Assembly: GCA_021823045.1 (NCBI GenBank)
Contig: JAKAPB010000070.1
Location: 1 to 7,897 of the forward strand
DNA from: Actinomycetes bacterium
GTDB taxonomy: Bacteria > Actinomycetota > Acidimicrobiia > Acidimicrobiales > Acidimicrobiaceae
DNA length: 7,897 nucleotides
Direction of reading: 5' to 3'
Shown here: positions 1 to 6,042 of the stretch, piece after piece
Layout of the letters: the number at the start of each line of letters is the position of its first letter
How positions within the stretch are numbered: the stretch's first letter is position 1
Made by a program: the position numbers and the translations under genes
Notes under the pieces: model-generated
Databases searched by the model: none
Told to the model about the DNA's origin: nothing
Seen by the model: the letters and a program-made list of their open reading frames with translations, nothing else

Positions 1-101
1 TGCAGAGTTATGAAGGTTTAGTCTTCCAATTGCCATATACAGAGTCTATTAAACCCAAAAGACCGGCGCGAATTTTGCCTTCATCCGCCAAAAAGGTATA
101 A
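1..101 (+). CDS. possible C-terminal end of an unidentified + strand gene (partial)
   Basis: A + strand frame is open from base 3 to a TAA at 99-101 and would encode a tail of about 32 residues ending in PSSAKKV. It is rich in Lys, Pro and Arg, as many protein tails are. The gene would converge on the sulfurtransferase, whose stop is at 124-126. The opposite strand also has an open frame of similar length here, so open frame alone proves little. No terminator hairpin is visible between 101 and 124. The family cannot be recognised from so short a piece. Confidence 0.25.
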   Translation, partial: QSYEGLVFQLPYTESIKPKRPARILPSSAKKV

Positions 102-123
102 GGGTGGATTAAACATCAGTCTC

Positions 124-984
124 CTAGCACTCTTCGATACAGATAGGCCTTCTAGGGTCCGCCGACCATCCGGAGTATGAGCCTTCATAAAGGAAGCCGT
201 CGCCGATTCCACTAATGCGTAATCCAAGGAGCAGATGACAAGCGGTTATCGCAGATCCGCAGGAGCAAATTATCGGTTTTGACGTATCCTTCAGAACACC
301 ACTGAAGAGTTGCCGAAGTTCGTATGGTGGTAGGAAGCCGTCCTTATCTATCATGGTCGTCCATGGGAAAGACTTGGCAGACGGTATGTGGCCCGGCACT
401 CGATCGATAGGTTCGAACTGACCCAGATACCTTTCCCTGGCCCGGGCATCGAGTATGTATGCCCCCTTTGACCTTGAAATCCTGGAAACCTCTGAGGTCG
501 AAACTAACGCCTCCGATGGCCAAGTCTCAGGGGTTCCAATCGGGTTTTGGTTCGGTGGGAAAGTAACATCGACAACCTCTACCGGACCCCTCCAAGCTTG
601 AAAGCCTCCGTCTAGTACTTGCACGTCGACAGAAAGTTGATCGAGCATCCACCAAAGGCGGGCGGCGATAGACCCGAATTGGTCGTCATAACAGACAATT
701 CGACTCCCTGACCCGACTCCAAGGCTGGCCAAGGCGGAAGCAAAGTCTCTCGGATTTTTAAGTGGATGGCGTCCACGTGAAGGTCCACCGGGTCCAGTGC
801 ATACAGTTTCAACGTCGACAAAGATTGCGCCAGGAATATGCCCCGAGCGGTAAGAGTCGATCCCTTTTCTACCATCTAGGTACCACCTAGTGTCGAGGAC
901 ATGAACTTCGTCGAGTCGGTAGATGGCGAGTAACTCGTCGCTTGAGATAATGGGACTTCTGGACGTGGAAACGTTAGTGGCCAT
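124..984 (-). CDS. two-domain rhodanese, 3-mercaptopyruvate/thiosulfate sulfurtransferase type
   Basis: This cytoplasmic enzyme would move a sulfane sulfur from 3-mercaptopyruvate or thiosulfate to an acceptor such as cyanide, a thiol or a protein, through a persulfide on a catalytic Cys. The 286 residues match the usual length of tandem rhodaneses. The inactive N-terminal domain (about 12-135) carries DTRW at 31-34, SGHIPGA at 47-53 and VLDGGFQAW at 123-131. The catalytic C-terminal domain (about 160-280) carries LDARARERY at 178-186, VPGHIPSA at 196-203 and the active-site loop CGSAITA starting at Cys242. The loop is of the CGSG-type found in mercaptopyruvate sulfurtransferases rather than the CRKG type of classical rhodanese, but Ala-Ile replaces the common Gly-Val. 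The ATG at 984 is chosen because a promoter-like -10 lies 6 nt upstream and no Shine-Dalgarno is seen, so the mRNA may be leaderless. The gene stands alone; its physiological sulfur donor cannot be read from the sequence. Confidence 0.93.
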   Translation of the reverse strand: MATNVSTSRSPIISSDELLAIYRLDEVHVLDTRWYLDGRKGIDSYRSGHIPGAIFVDVETVCTGPGGPSRGRHPLKNPRDFASALASLGVGSGSRIVCYDDQFGSIAARLWWMLDQLSVDVQVLDGGFQAWRGPVEVVDVTFPPNQNPIGTPETWPSEALVSTSEVSRISRSKGAYILDARARERYLGQFEPIDRVPGHIPSAKSFPWTTMIDKDGFLPPYELRQLFSGVLKDTSKPIICSCGSAITACHLLLGLRISGIGDGFLYEGSYSGWSADPRRPICIEEC

Positions 985-990
985 GAATAT

Positions 991-1021
991 AGCCTAAGGT
1001 ACAACTAGGGCATAAGGTCAA
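991..1021 (-). promoter_or_regulatory. predicted leaderless promoter of the sulfurtransferase gene
   Basis: On the - strand TTGACC (1021-1016) is followed after 19 nt by TAGGCT (996-991), a TANNNT-type -10, and then 6 nt later by the ATG at 984. That spacing puts transcription start at or next to the A of the start codon. No Shine-Dalgarno sequence is present in the short gap. The 19 nt spacer is a little long. A TTGTAC hexamer lies within the spacer. Confidence 0.5.
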
Positions 1022-1089
1022 CATGTTTGCTCTCGGGGAGACTAGTCAAAGCTATTTTGGATTTTGAAACCGCTATTGGGGGCGCGATG

Positions 1090-1398
1090 AAGATCTTTGT
1101 GCTAGCAGCTAGCGGCCGTTAAGCGACGTTGTAGGTCCAGGCGTGGAGACCGGTTAGCTGGGATCACGCTCGGAGGTCGCTTCTATTTTTATCCGCTCAT
1201 CGTGCCCGTAGATACTGGGTGCCCCGAACGTGGGCCATAGACCAAGCCGGCAATGCGCTGCTCGTTGAACCGCTTTCGACGCTTGACCATATTGGACTTT
1301 TGCATTTCGACAATCTTCGCGATCTGGCGGGACGGCCTTATTTTCGCCGCCGACAAGGTGATCTTTGCTCGGCCGCAGCCACCTCCCAAGTAGTTCAT
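1090..1398 (-). pseudogene. decayed IS630-like transposase, N-terminal helix-turn-helix remnant
   Basis: Between about 1390 and 1200 the - strand encodes a segment typical of the N-terminal helix-turn-helix region of IS630-like transposases: RPSRQIAKIVEMQKSNMVKRR, then KRFNEQRIAGL and GPRSGHPVST. Family members usually read like 'GLSNREIARRLGISPATVRRWRKRFNEEGLAGLEDRPRSGRP'. The frame ends at a TAA at about 1190, where the family would continue into the DDE catalytic domain. Below it (about 1140-1090) short pieces in other frames, such as AWTYNVA, vaguely recall the HWS(T/Y)R-MA motif but are broken by stops. The start is also unclear: upstream of residue GRAKITLSAA the frame does not look like the family. 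No DDE residues, terminal inverted repeats or target duplication were found, so this is a dead fragment. The + strand ORF over the same bases is its shadow. The family match was made by eye. Confidence 0.5.
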
Positions 1399-1782
1399 CG
1401 GTCCTGCCGTTAGCGCTAGCGAACTCGGCTCTGGTGCCGGATCATTTGGGACCAGGGGAGGAGAGACACAAGATTTTGAGTTGATTTAGAAGGGCAACTT
1501 AGCTGGGGACAGAGCCGCCACGGGGGCCCGACGAAGGGGTACCCTATGTTGTGGGCACTATCGCCTAGTTGGTTGGAAAGTCAATGACGCGTGTGCCGGG
1601 CAGTTGTACGACTTAAGCGGTGCTTTGGGTTTCAGAAGGTCGGGCAAATCTCCAAGCAGTTATGATCTTTTAATAGACGGAAAATTTGCCAGCCTTTGGA
1701 TCTCAGAGATGCAACCATTACAAAAGTGGGCTGATTCCGTGTTTTGTGATGCCTTGAGGCCGACTATTTTCGTTAGCCTTGG
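1399..1782. other. gene-poor stretch between transposase remnant and radical SAM gene
   Basis: No convincing gene lies here. A + strand frame is open from 1490 to a TGA at 1784-1786; with a TTG start at 1604 it would give 60 residues. Its stop overlaps the ATG at 1783 (ATGA), but no ribosome binding site or recognisable motif supports it. An imperfect inverted pair, GGCTCTGGTGCC at 1427-1438 and the reverse complement of GGCTCTGTCCCC at 1505-1516, flanks about 65 bp and could be ends of a lost mobile element, since GGCTCT is a common IS end. No flanking duplication is visible. The region is best read as decayed insertion DNA plus the upstream region of the radical SAM gene. Confidence 0.35.
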
Positions 1783-1791
1783 ATGACCCCT

Positions 1792-1797
1792 AGGGAG
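1792..1797 (+). promoter_or_regulatory. Shine-Dalgarno site selecting the GTG start at 1804
   Basis: AGGGAG at 1792-1797 sits 6 nt before GTG at 1804. The longer ATG start at 1783 has no purine-rich site before it. This favours the GTG start of the radical SAM gene and a 408-residue product. Confidence 0.55.
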
Positions 1798-1803
1798 CCC
1801 GCC

Positions 1804-3030
1804 GTGGAACAAATTGTTGAGCAAGGAATGCATGGCGATGGCTCCAGCGGAACTTCGCAACTGACCCATGGCCAACCAGGCCATGGCAGGGCACTGCGAC
1901 TTGACAAGAAACCAATTCTGGTTTTCTGGGAGACTACTAAGGCATGCCCCTTGGCTTGCTCCCATTGTCGAGCCCAAGCTATATCCCATGCAATGCCCGG
2001 AGAACTCGATCAAGATGCTTCAAGAAGGCTAATTGAGCAGGTCGCATCGTTTGGGACGCCGCCACCGATTCTGGTATTGACTGGTGGCGACATCATGATG
2101 AGGCCGGACAAGTTCGATCTCATCAAGTACGCAAGCGATCTTGGGATCAGGGTGGCGATTTCGCCGGCGGTAAGCGAACACCTAAATGATAAAGCGCTGG
2201 ACGAGATGTACTCGCTAGGCGTTAGGTCGGCTTCTATATCGCTAGACGGAATTGAAAAGACTCACGACCTTGTCAGGGGGATAGACGGCCACTACTTGCA
2301 GACCTTGGAGGCCATAGCGAGGCTCTTGTCGCATGGATTTAGCGTGCAGGTGAACTCGACCGTCATGAGGACAACCCATAGAGATTTGCCAGCCGTGGCG
2401 GAGAAGTTACTCGACTTGGGCGTAAAGATATGGGAGGTCTTCTTTCTCATACAGATCGGACGTGGAACGGCTCTTTTAGAACTAGCTCCAGACGAGAATG
2501 AAGACGTCTCCCGTTTCCTCTACGACGTATCGAGCTACGGCCTCTTGGTTAGAACCGTTGAAGCGCCATTTTTCAGGCGAGTTGCGGCCAATCTAAAAGA
2601 TCCAAGCGCAGCAGGTCCACAGATACTCCCGCCTGGAGATCTATATCGGCGGTTGAGCGAGGACCTAAGGAGTCGTCTCGGAGAGTCCCCCGGGCCAGCA
2701 AAAGTTCCATCGGTCGCAACCCGAGACGGAAAAGGGATAGTTTTTGTGGCTCATAATGGAGACGTATTCCCCTCCGGGTTCCTTCCAGTATCTCTCGGAA
2801 ATATCAAGTCAGCGAAACTTCCTGACATCTACCGAAGCCATCCCCTGCTACATTCGATTCGCGAAGCCAACTTTAGCGGTAGATGTGGAGTATGTGGCTA
2901 TAGAGACCTATGCGGTGGGTCAAGATCGAGAGCATTTGCTGCATTTGGGGATCCACTAGCCGAAGATCCCGCGTGCGGATACCTAGTTGCGGATCTGGAT
3001 CTATCGAGAAATTCCTTGGGTGTAGGCTAA
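1804..3030 (+). CDS. radical SAM/SPASM protein, TIGR04053 (BA_1875-like) group
   Basis: This is a radical SAM enzyme with a C-terminal SPASM-type cluster domain. Residue numbers count from the alternative ATG at 1783 (415 aa); the preferred GTG start at 1804 gives 408. WETTKACPLACSHC holds the CX3CX2C site for the SAM-cleaving 4Fe-4S cluster (Cys55, 59, 62). GGD at 101-103 and SISLDG at 151-156 are core-barrel motifs. The C-terminal CGVCGYRDLCGGS plus DPACGY gives Cys368, 371, 377 and 398 for a second cluster. The pattern PILVFWETT..C, then FVAHNGDVFPSGFLP and RCGVC, matches my recollection of the TIGR04053 group, related to haem-modifying enzymes such as NirJ and AhbC/D and to peptide-modifying SPASM proteins. 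The substrate is unknown. No recognisable peptide precursor or haem gene lies next to it, so it is an orphan here. It overlaps the convergent deacetylase gene by 4 bp. Its promoter is not clear; TATTTT at 1765-1770 is only a weak -10 candidate. Confidence 0.9.
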   Translation: MEQIVEQGMHGDGSSGTSQLTHGQPGHGRALRLDKKPILVFWETTKACPLACSHCRAQAISHAMPGELDQDASRRLIEQVASFGTPPPILVLTGGDIMMRPDKFDLIKYASDLGIRVAISPAVSEHLNDKALDEMYSLGVRSASISLDGIEKTHDLVRGIDGHYLQTLEAIARLLSHGFSVQVNSTVMRTTHRDLPAVAEKLLDLGVKIWEVFFLIQIGRGTALLELAPDENEDVSRFLYDVSSYGLLVRTVEAPFFRRVAANLKDPSAAGPQILPPGDLYRRLSEDLRSRLGESPGPAKVPSVATRDGKGIVFVAHNGDVFPSGFLPVSLGNIKSAKLPDIYRSHPLLHSIREANFSGRCGVCGYRDLCGGSRSRAFAAFGDPLAEDPACGYLVADLDLSRNSLGVG

Positions 3031-3839
3031 ATCTGATTCCAAGGGAATTCGAATAGGTCATCGCTTTTGATTCCGGCGGGTACCCCTCTTAAGGTAAAGA
3101 ATTCGGTGGCGAAAGCGACCTTGAAGTAGTCTTCTGGGATCTTTCTTACCCATGAGTCCTGTGCTACCTGGGACTCATGGGCGAAAAATGCCTCTCTTTT
3201 CGCTCCGGAGAACTCCGATACATCTACGGCGGTGGTGAGCATGGACTCTGGTTGACCCATCTCGAACTCTTCGAGATGGGACTGGAAGTCTCGCGCAACT
3301 TCAGCGAGCTCGTCTAGATCGGATGCCGCCTTCATCATTGCTAAAAAGTGATCTCGGTTCAAGGTGGCTTCGTAGATTGCCTTTATGCCATAAAGCTCTC
3401 CGGCCAAAACGCCAACCCGATGAACCTGGATATGGTCAGGATGGCCATATCCACCGTGGTCGTCGTAGACGGTCAGGACATCGGCTGACTCTTCTTCGAG
3501 TATCTTCCTTAGCCTGCTGGCGGCCTCTTGGACGTTGGCTTGCCAGAAACAGGATGGATTCCCGTTATCCTGGGTTCCCATCATCCCCGAATCGCCGTAG
3601 CCGAGCCAAACGAGCCGGTCAATGCCGATGATCTTTGCCGAAGCCTCGAGCTCCTTGGCTCTTTTCTCGGCGAGCGTCTCACCTTCGGCCAGGATTCCTG
3701 GCGGGTATTCTCCGCAAGCTCCATCGGTAGCGGTAACGAGTACGACCCTGTGGCCTCCCCGTTTTGCTTTCATCATCACCCCAGCGGTGAGCATGACTTC
3801 GTCGTCAGGATGCGCGTGGAAGCAAACAAGTACAGACAT
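3027..3839 (-). CDS. PIG-L (LmbE-like) zinc-dependent N-deacetylase, MshB/Mca-like
   Basis: This 270-residue cytoplasmic hydrolase belongs to the PIG-L family, which removes acetyl or related groups from GlcNAc-containing substrates; actinobacterial members include MshB (mycothiol synthesis) and Mca (mycothiol conjugate hydrolysis). The N-terminal HAHPDDE (8-14) supplies two predicted zinc ligands, His10 and Asp13, and the general base Asp12. YDDHGGYGHPDHIQVHR (125-141) supplies the third ligand His136 and the conserved His133. These assignments follow the known MshB motif order. GGYGHPDH is closer to MshB than to Mca, but the protein is shorter than typical MshB, and the C-terminal part (AFFAHESQVAQDSW at 217-230, ATEFF at 244-248) is a general PIG-L pattern, so the substrate stays open. 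The ATG at 3839 follows a GAGGAAA ribosome binding site at short spacing. It lies 120 bp downstream of the regulator gene on the same strand, with no clear terminator between, so read-through is possible. Confidence 0.92.
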   Translation of the reverse strand: MSVLVCFHAHPDDEVMLTAGVMMKAKRGGHRVVLVTATDGACGEYPPGILAEGETLAEKRAKELEASAKIIGIDRLVWLGYGDSGMMGTQDNGNPSCFWQANVQEAASRLRKILEEESADVLTVYDDHGGYGHPDHIQVHRVGVLAGELYGIKAIYEATLNRDHFLAMMKAASDLDELAEVARDFQSHLEEFEMGQPESMLTTAVDVSEFSGAKREAFFAHESQVAQDSWVRKIPEDYFKVAFATEFFTLRGVPAGIKSDDLFEFPWNQI

Positions 3840-3959
3840 TTTCCTCGACTTTTCACTCTATTTCCTAGGTTCAACGATAATGGGGCGAAAAACTTCCATG
3901 TGAGTGGCGTGTCTTGAAGTCGACCTAGAGTGGTGAAGTCTGAGCAGGGCGAAGTGAGG

Positions 3960-4724
3960 CTAAGTAGCCGAAAAGGATTCATTTTGGATCTGGGCGCTGG
4001 TGCCGCCGGGCCACTGGGCGATGAAGCTGTAGCGATCGCCGCGTATCAGGCTTCGGCGCCATTCGATCGGCTCGGATCCTGACATGGCGAGCCTATTGAT
4101 TGAAAATAATCCAACCTTTTCAGATATTTTCAACCTGAGCTGGTCGGATGGACCAGGAACTATCGGTTGGATTCTCTCCCAACCTCCGGTTATCCGCACG
4201 CTACAGTGCTTTGCGAGGGCTTCATATAGACCGCCCGTAGTTAAGTCCACATTCAAAAGCGCACCAGCCCGACTCCACGGGAGCCAGGAACGGTCCCAGC
4301 CGATTGGATCATCTCCTGCGTAGCGCAGACGTTCAATGTATATTGCATCACTGGCATCTTCACCGAGGAGCTGTAGTGCCTCTGCTGGGGCTTTTTCACG
4401 CCTAGAGGTAATCACGATACTCTTCTCGACTAACCCCTGAGCCCTTACGGTGGAGGCCAGACTGTATAGAGCGTGCATTGGCTGCTCTAGGAGCGTTCGA
4501 GCGACGGTCGTACCTCGGCCCCTTCGACGCACTACTAGCCCGTCGGCTTCAAGGTGTCTTATGGCCTCACGAACGGTCTGTCGGCTCACTGCGTAACCTT
4601 GAGTCAGTTCCTCTTCGGTCGGAAAGCGAGAGTCAAACTCACCTCTTCCAGTGCGTCTCCGGAGATCATCGCTGATCTGCGCCCATAAAGGAAGAGGACT
4701 GTTCCTGTCTGCGGCTTCGATCAT
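3960..4724 (-). CDS. GntR-family transcriptional regulator, HutC/UTRA type
   Basis: This DNA-binding regulator has an N-terminal winged helix-turn-helix and a C-terminal UTRA ligand-binding domain. Counting from the ATG at 4724 (254 aa), the GntR domain spans about 10-76: LPLWAQISDDLR, FPTEEEL, then the recognition region SRQTVREAIRHLEADGLV at 47-64 and wing RRRGRG. UTRA follows at about 90-238, with YIERLRYAGDDPIGWDRSWLP typical of its first strands. An upstream TTG at 4739 would extend it by five residues into the preceding gene, but ATG one base after that gene's TAA is more likely. It is third in the operon after the TSUP exporter and DUF1634 genes, suggesting translational coupling. HutC-type regulators bind palindromes with GT-N4-AC cores, and such a sequence overlaps the operon promoter at 6011-6024. 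Inference: autoregulation relieved or tuned by a small ligand, perhaps the exported anion or its precursor. The ligand cannot be predicted. Confidence 0.93.
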   Translation of the reverse strand: MIEAADRNSPLPLWAQISDDLRRRTGRGEFDSRFPTEEELTQGYAVSRQTVREAIRHLEADGLVVRRRGRGTTVARTLLEQPMHALYSLASTVRAQGLVEKSIVITSRREKAPAEALQLLGEDASDAIYIERLRYAGDDPIGWDRSWLPWSRAGALLNVDLTTGGLYEALAKHCSVRITGGWERIQPIVPGPSDQLRLKISEKVGLFSINRLAMSGSEPIEWRRSLIRGDRYSFIAQWPGGTSAQIQNESFSAT

Positions 4725-4725
4725 T

Positions 4726-5166
4726 TTAGAGCCCAGCAAGTAAGAACGATAGGATCAACACGAGCATTACGAATATTGTCACCAAAGTCATCGCCGGATC
4801 TTTTTCGATCGAGAAGGAGACGATCGCCACCGCGACACGCAGGATTGGAGTCAATATAAGTAGCATCGTCCCGAGCACGATGATTCCGCGTCCCTGCCCT
4901 TTGGAGAGGGAGGTGGCTAAAGCGGAGAATGAGTGCGGGAATTGGGTAGACACGGAGGTTAAGCCGTGGAAGGAGATGTTGCCCGAGAAGGAAGCATACG
5001 ACGGATGGTGGACGAACATTACTACTATCCCTGCGATAAAAACGAGCACGCTGACAGAGACACCAATGCGTAGCACGAGACTAATGGTGATCTCTGTTAA
5101 GCGGATCTTCTCTTCCATCTCCCGGGCCTCTTCGGGCGAGGCGGGTGGTCGGCGAGTCAAGCGCAT
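4726..5166 (-). CDS. DUF1634 family small membrane protein, TSUP partner
   Basis: This 146-residue integral membrane protein has a charged N-terminal tail (about 1-25) with several Arg and Glu, and three predicted membrane helices at about 29-51, 94-118 and 125-145. Between helices 1 and 2 is a roughly 40-residue loop beginning HHPSYASF and containing FPHSFSALATSLSKGQGRGI. This layout fits DUF1634 proteins, which are often encoded next to TauE/SafE transporters and are thought to be accessory subunits, without a proven role. The ATG follows the transporter's TAG with no gap. A good ribosome binding site, AAAGGGGG (5183-5176), lies 9 nt upstream inside the transporter gene, so the two should be made together. 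The assignment rests on topology and neighbour; no enzymatic motif is visible. Confidence 0.82.
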   Translation of the reverse strand: MRLTRRPPASPEEAREMEEKIRLTEITISLVLRIGVSVSVLVFIAGIVVMFVHHPSYASFSGNISFHGLTSVSTQFPHSFSALATSLSKGQGRGIIVLGTMLLILTPILRVAVAIVSFSIEKDPAMTLVTIFVMLVLILSFLLAGL

Positions 5167-6003
5167 CTAGAAAAACCCCCTTTGTAGCATCTCTAGTGAG
5201 ATGACCACCAAAACCACCACAAAGATTAGCCTTACTGCGTGGCTGGTAATTTTTCCTAGTACTTTGGAGCCAACAGTGGCTCCAATGAGGACCCCGATTG
5301 CTACAGGGGCGGCGATGATCGGGTCAATTTGACCGCGGGTAAAGTAGACTCCTGCACTGGCAGCTGCGGTTACGCCAATCATGAAGTTGCTGGTTGCAGT
5401 GGAGACCTTCATGGGTAGGTGCATGGCAAGATCCATCGCTGGAACCTTGAGAGCTCCGGATCCGATGCCTAGCAGGGCACTGACCAAGCCAGCGATATAC
5501 ATCATGAATAGGCCGAGCTTGGTTCCAGTAACTTTGTAGGAGACCTCCCGTTTCTCGGCTTCGTCGTAATATTCTCCGTGGAGCTCGAGTAAGTTAGCGA
5601 TCCGATCGTGTGACACTGTCAACGGAGCAGCGGATCGACGACGTTGGAAGGTTGCAGCCGCAGAGTAGGCCAAAACTATGCCAAAAAGGATGAAGAGAAA
5701 CTTCGCCGGTAGCAAGGTGGTAAGGTAAGCGCCGCTGACCGCACCGGTCGTGGTCGCGATCTCGAGAAACATCCCCGCACGCAGGTTAGTCATCTTTTCT
5801 CGCACATATGCAGCTGCGGCGCCACTGGAAGTAGCGATGACTGAAACGATGCTTGCACCGATTGCGAGACGGATATCGACATGGTATAGCAATGTCAATA
5901 CTGGCACGATTACCACTCCGCCACCGAGGCCAATCAGTGAGCCAAGGACGCCCGCAACGATCGAGATCAAACCCAGGGAGATCACGAAATCAAGAGGTGT
6001 CAT
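5167..6003 (-). CDS. TauE/SafE (TSUP) family anion exporter
   Basis: This 278-residue inner-membrane transporter belongs to the family that exports sulfite, sulfoacetate and other small organic or sulfur anions. It shows the internal duplication of the family: GLGGGVVIVP at 25-34 in the first half and GIGSGALKVP at 179-188 in the second. Each is followed by a helix-forming ASIVSVIATSSGAAAAY or STATSNFMIGVTAAASA stretch. About seven to eight membrane segments can be drawn. A central cytoplasmic-type loop (about 119-160) is hydrophilic, with RRR at 121-123 and a Glu-rich part. The length is normal for the family. The start ATG at 6003 has no Shine-Dalgarno but a TACAAT -10-like hexamer 7 nt upstream, so the transcript is probably leaderless. 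It leads the operon with DUF1634 and a GntR regulator. The substrate is not encoded in any motif I can read; sulfite or a sulfonate breakdown product is a family-based guess. Confidence 0.93.
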   Translation of the reverse strand: MTPLDFVISLGLISIVAGVLGSLIGLGGGVVIVPVLTLLYHVDIRLAIGASIVSVIATSSGAAAAYVREKMTNLRAGMFLEIATTTGAVSGAYLTTLLPAKFLFILFGIVLAYSAAATFQRRRSAAPLTVSHDRIANLLELHGEYYDEAEKREVSYKVTGTKLGLFMMYIAGLVSALLGIGSGALKVPAMDLAMHLPMKVSTATSNFMIGVTAAASAGVYFTRGQIDPIIAAPVAIGVLIGATVGSKVLGKITSHAVRLIFVVVLVVISLEMLQRGFF

Positions 6004-6010
6004 GTTTTAT

Positions 6011-6039
6011 ATTGTACATACAATCGGATGACTGTACAT
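6011..6039. promoter_or_regulatory. candidate GntR/HutC operator pair
   Basis: ATTGTACATACAAT at 6011-6024 is a perfect inverted repeat: 6 bp arms ATTGTA/TACAAT around a 2 bp centre. A second palindromic core, TGTACA, occurs at 6033-6038. The heptamer TGTACAT is repeated directly at 6013-6019 and 6033-6039, a 20 bp period or about two helix turns, so two dimers could sit on the same face. The first site covers the -10 and the second the spacer next to the -35, which is where a repressor would act. The GT-N4-AC form suits the HutC-type regulator encoded at the end of this operon. Binding is inferred, not shown. Confidence 0.5.
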
Positions 6040-6042
6040 CAA
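6011..6042 (-). promoter_or_regulatory. predicted leaderless promoter of the TSUP-DUF1634-GntR operon
   Basis: On the - strand TACAAT (6016-6011) lies 7 nt before the ATG at 6003, the spacing expected for a leaderless mRNA. The best upstream -35 is TTGATG (6042-6037), but the spacer is 20 nt, longer than ideal. A second AT-rich hexamer, TATAAA at 6011-6006, is too close to the start codon to serve. The promoter is overlapped by the palindromes described separately. Confidence 0.5.

Noticed and set aside
1219..1413. + strand ORF of 64 codons
   Set aside because: It lies opposite the transposase-like - strand frame, which carries the recognisable motifs.
1604..1786. 60-codon ORF with ATGA overlap to the radical SAM ORF
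   Set aside because: It has a TTG start without a ribosome binding site and no recognisable motif, and the radical SAM gene has a better start at 1804, so the overlap is probably chance.
1804..3839. Radical SAM and PIG-L genes as a peptide- or cofactor-modification cluster
   Set aside because: The genes are convergent with overlapping stops, not an operon, and no precursor peptide or transporter is next to them.
3323..3917. Overlapping + strand ORFs of 93-129 codons
   Set aside because: They are antisense shadows of the PIG-L gene, whose catalytic motifs are intact.
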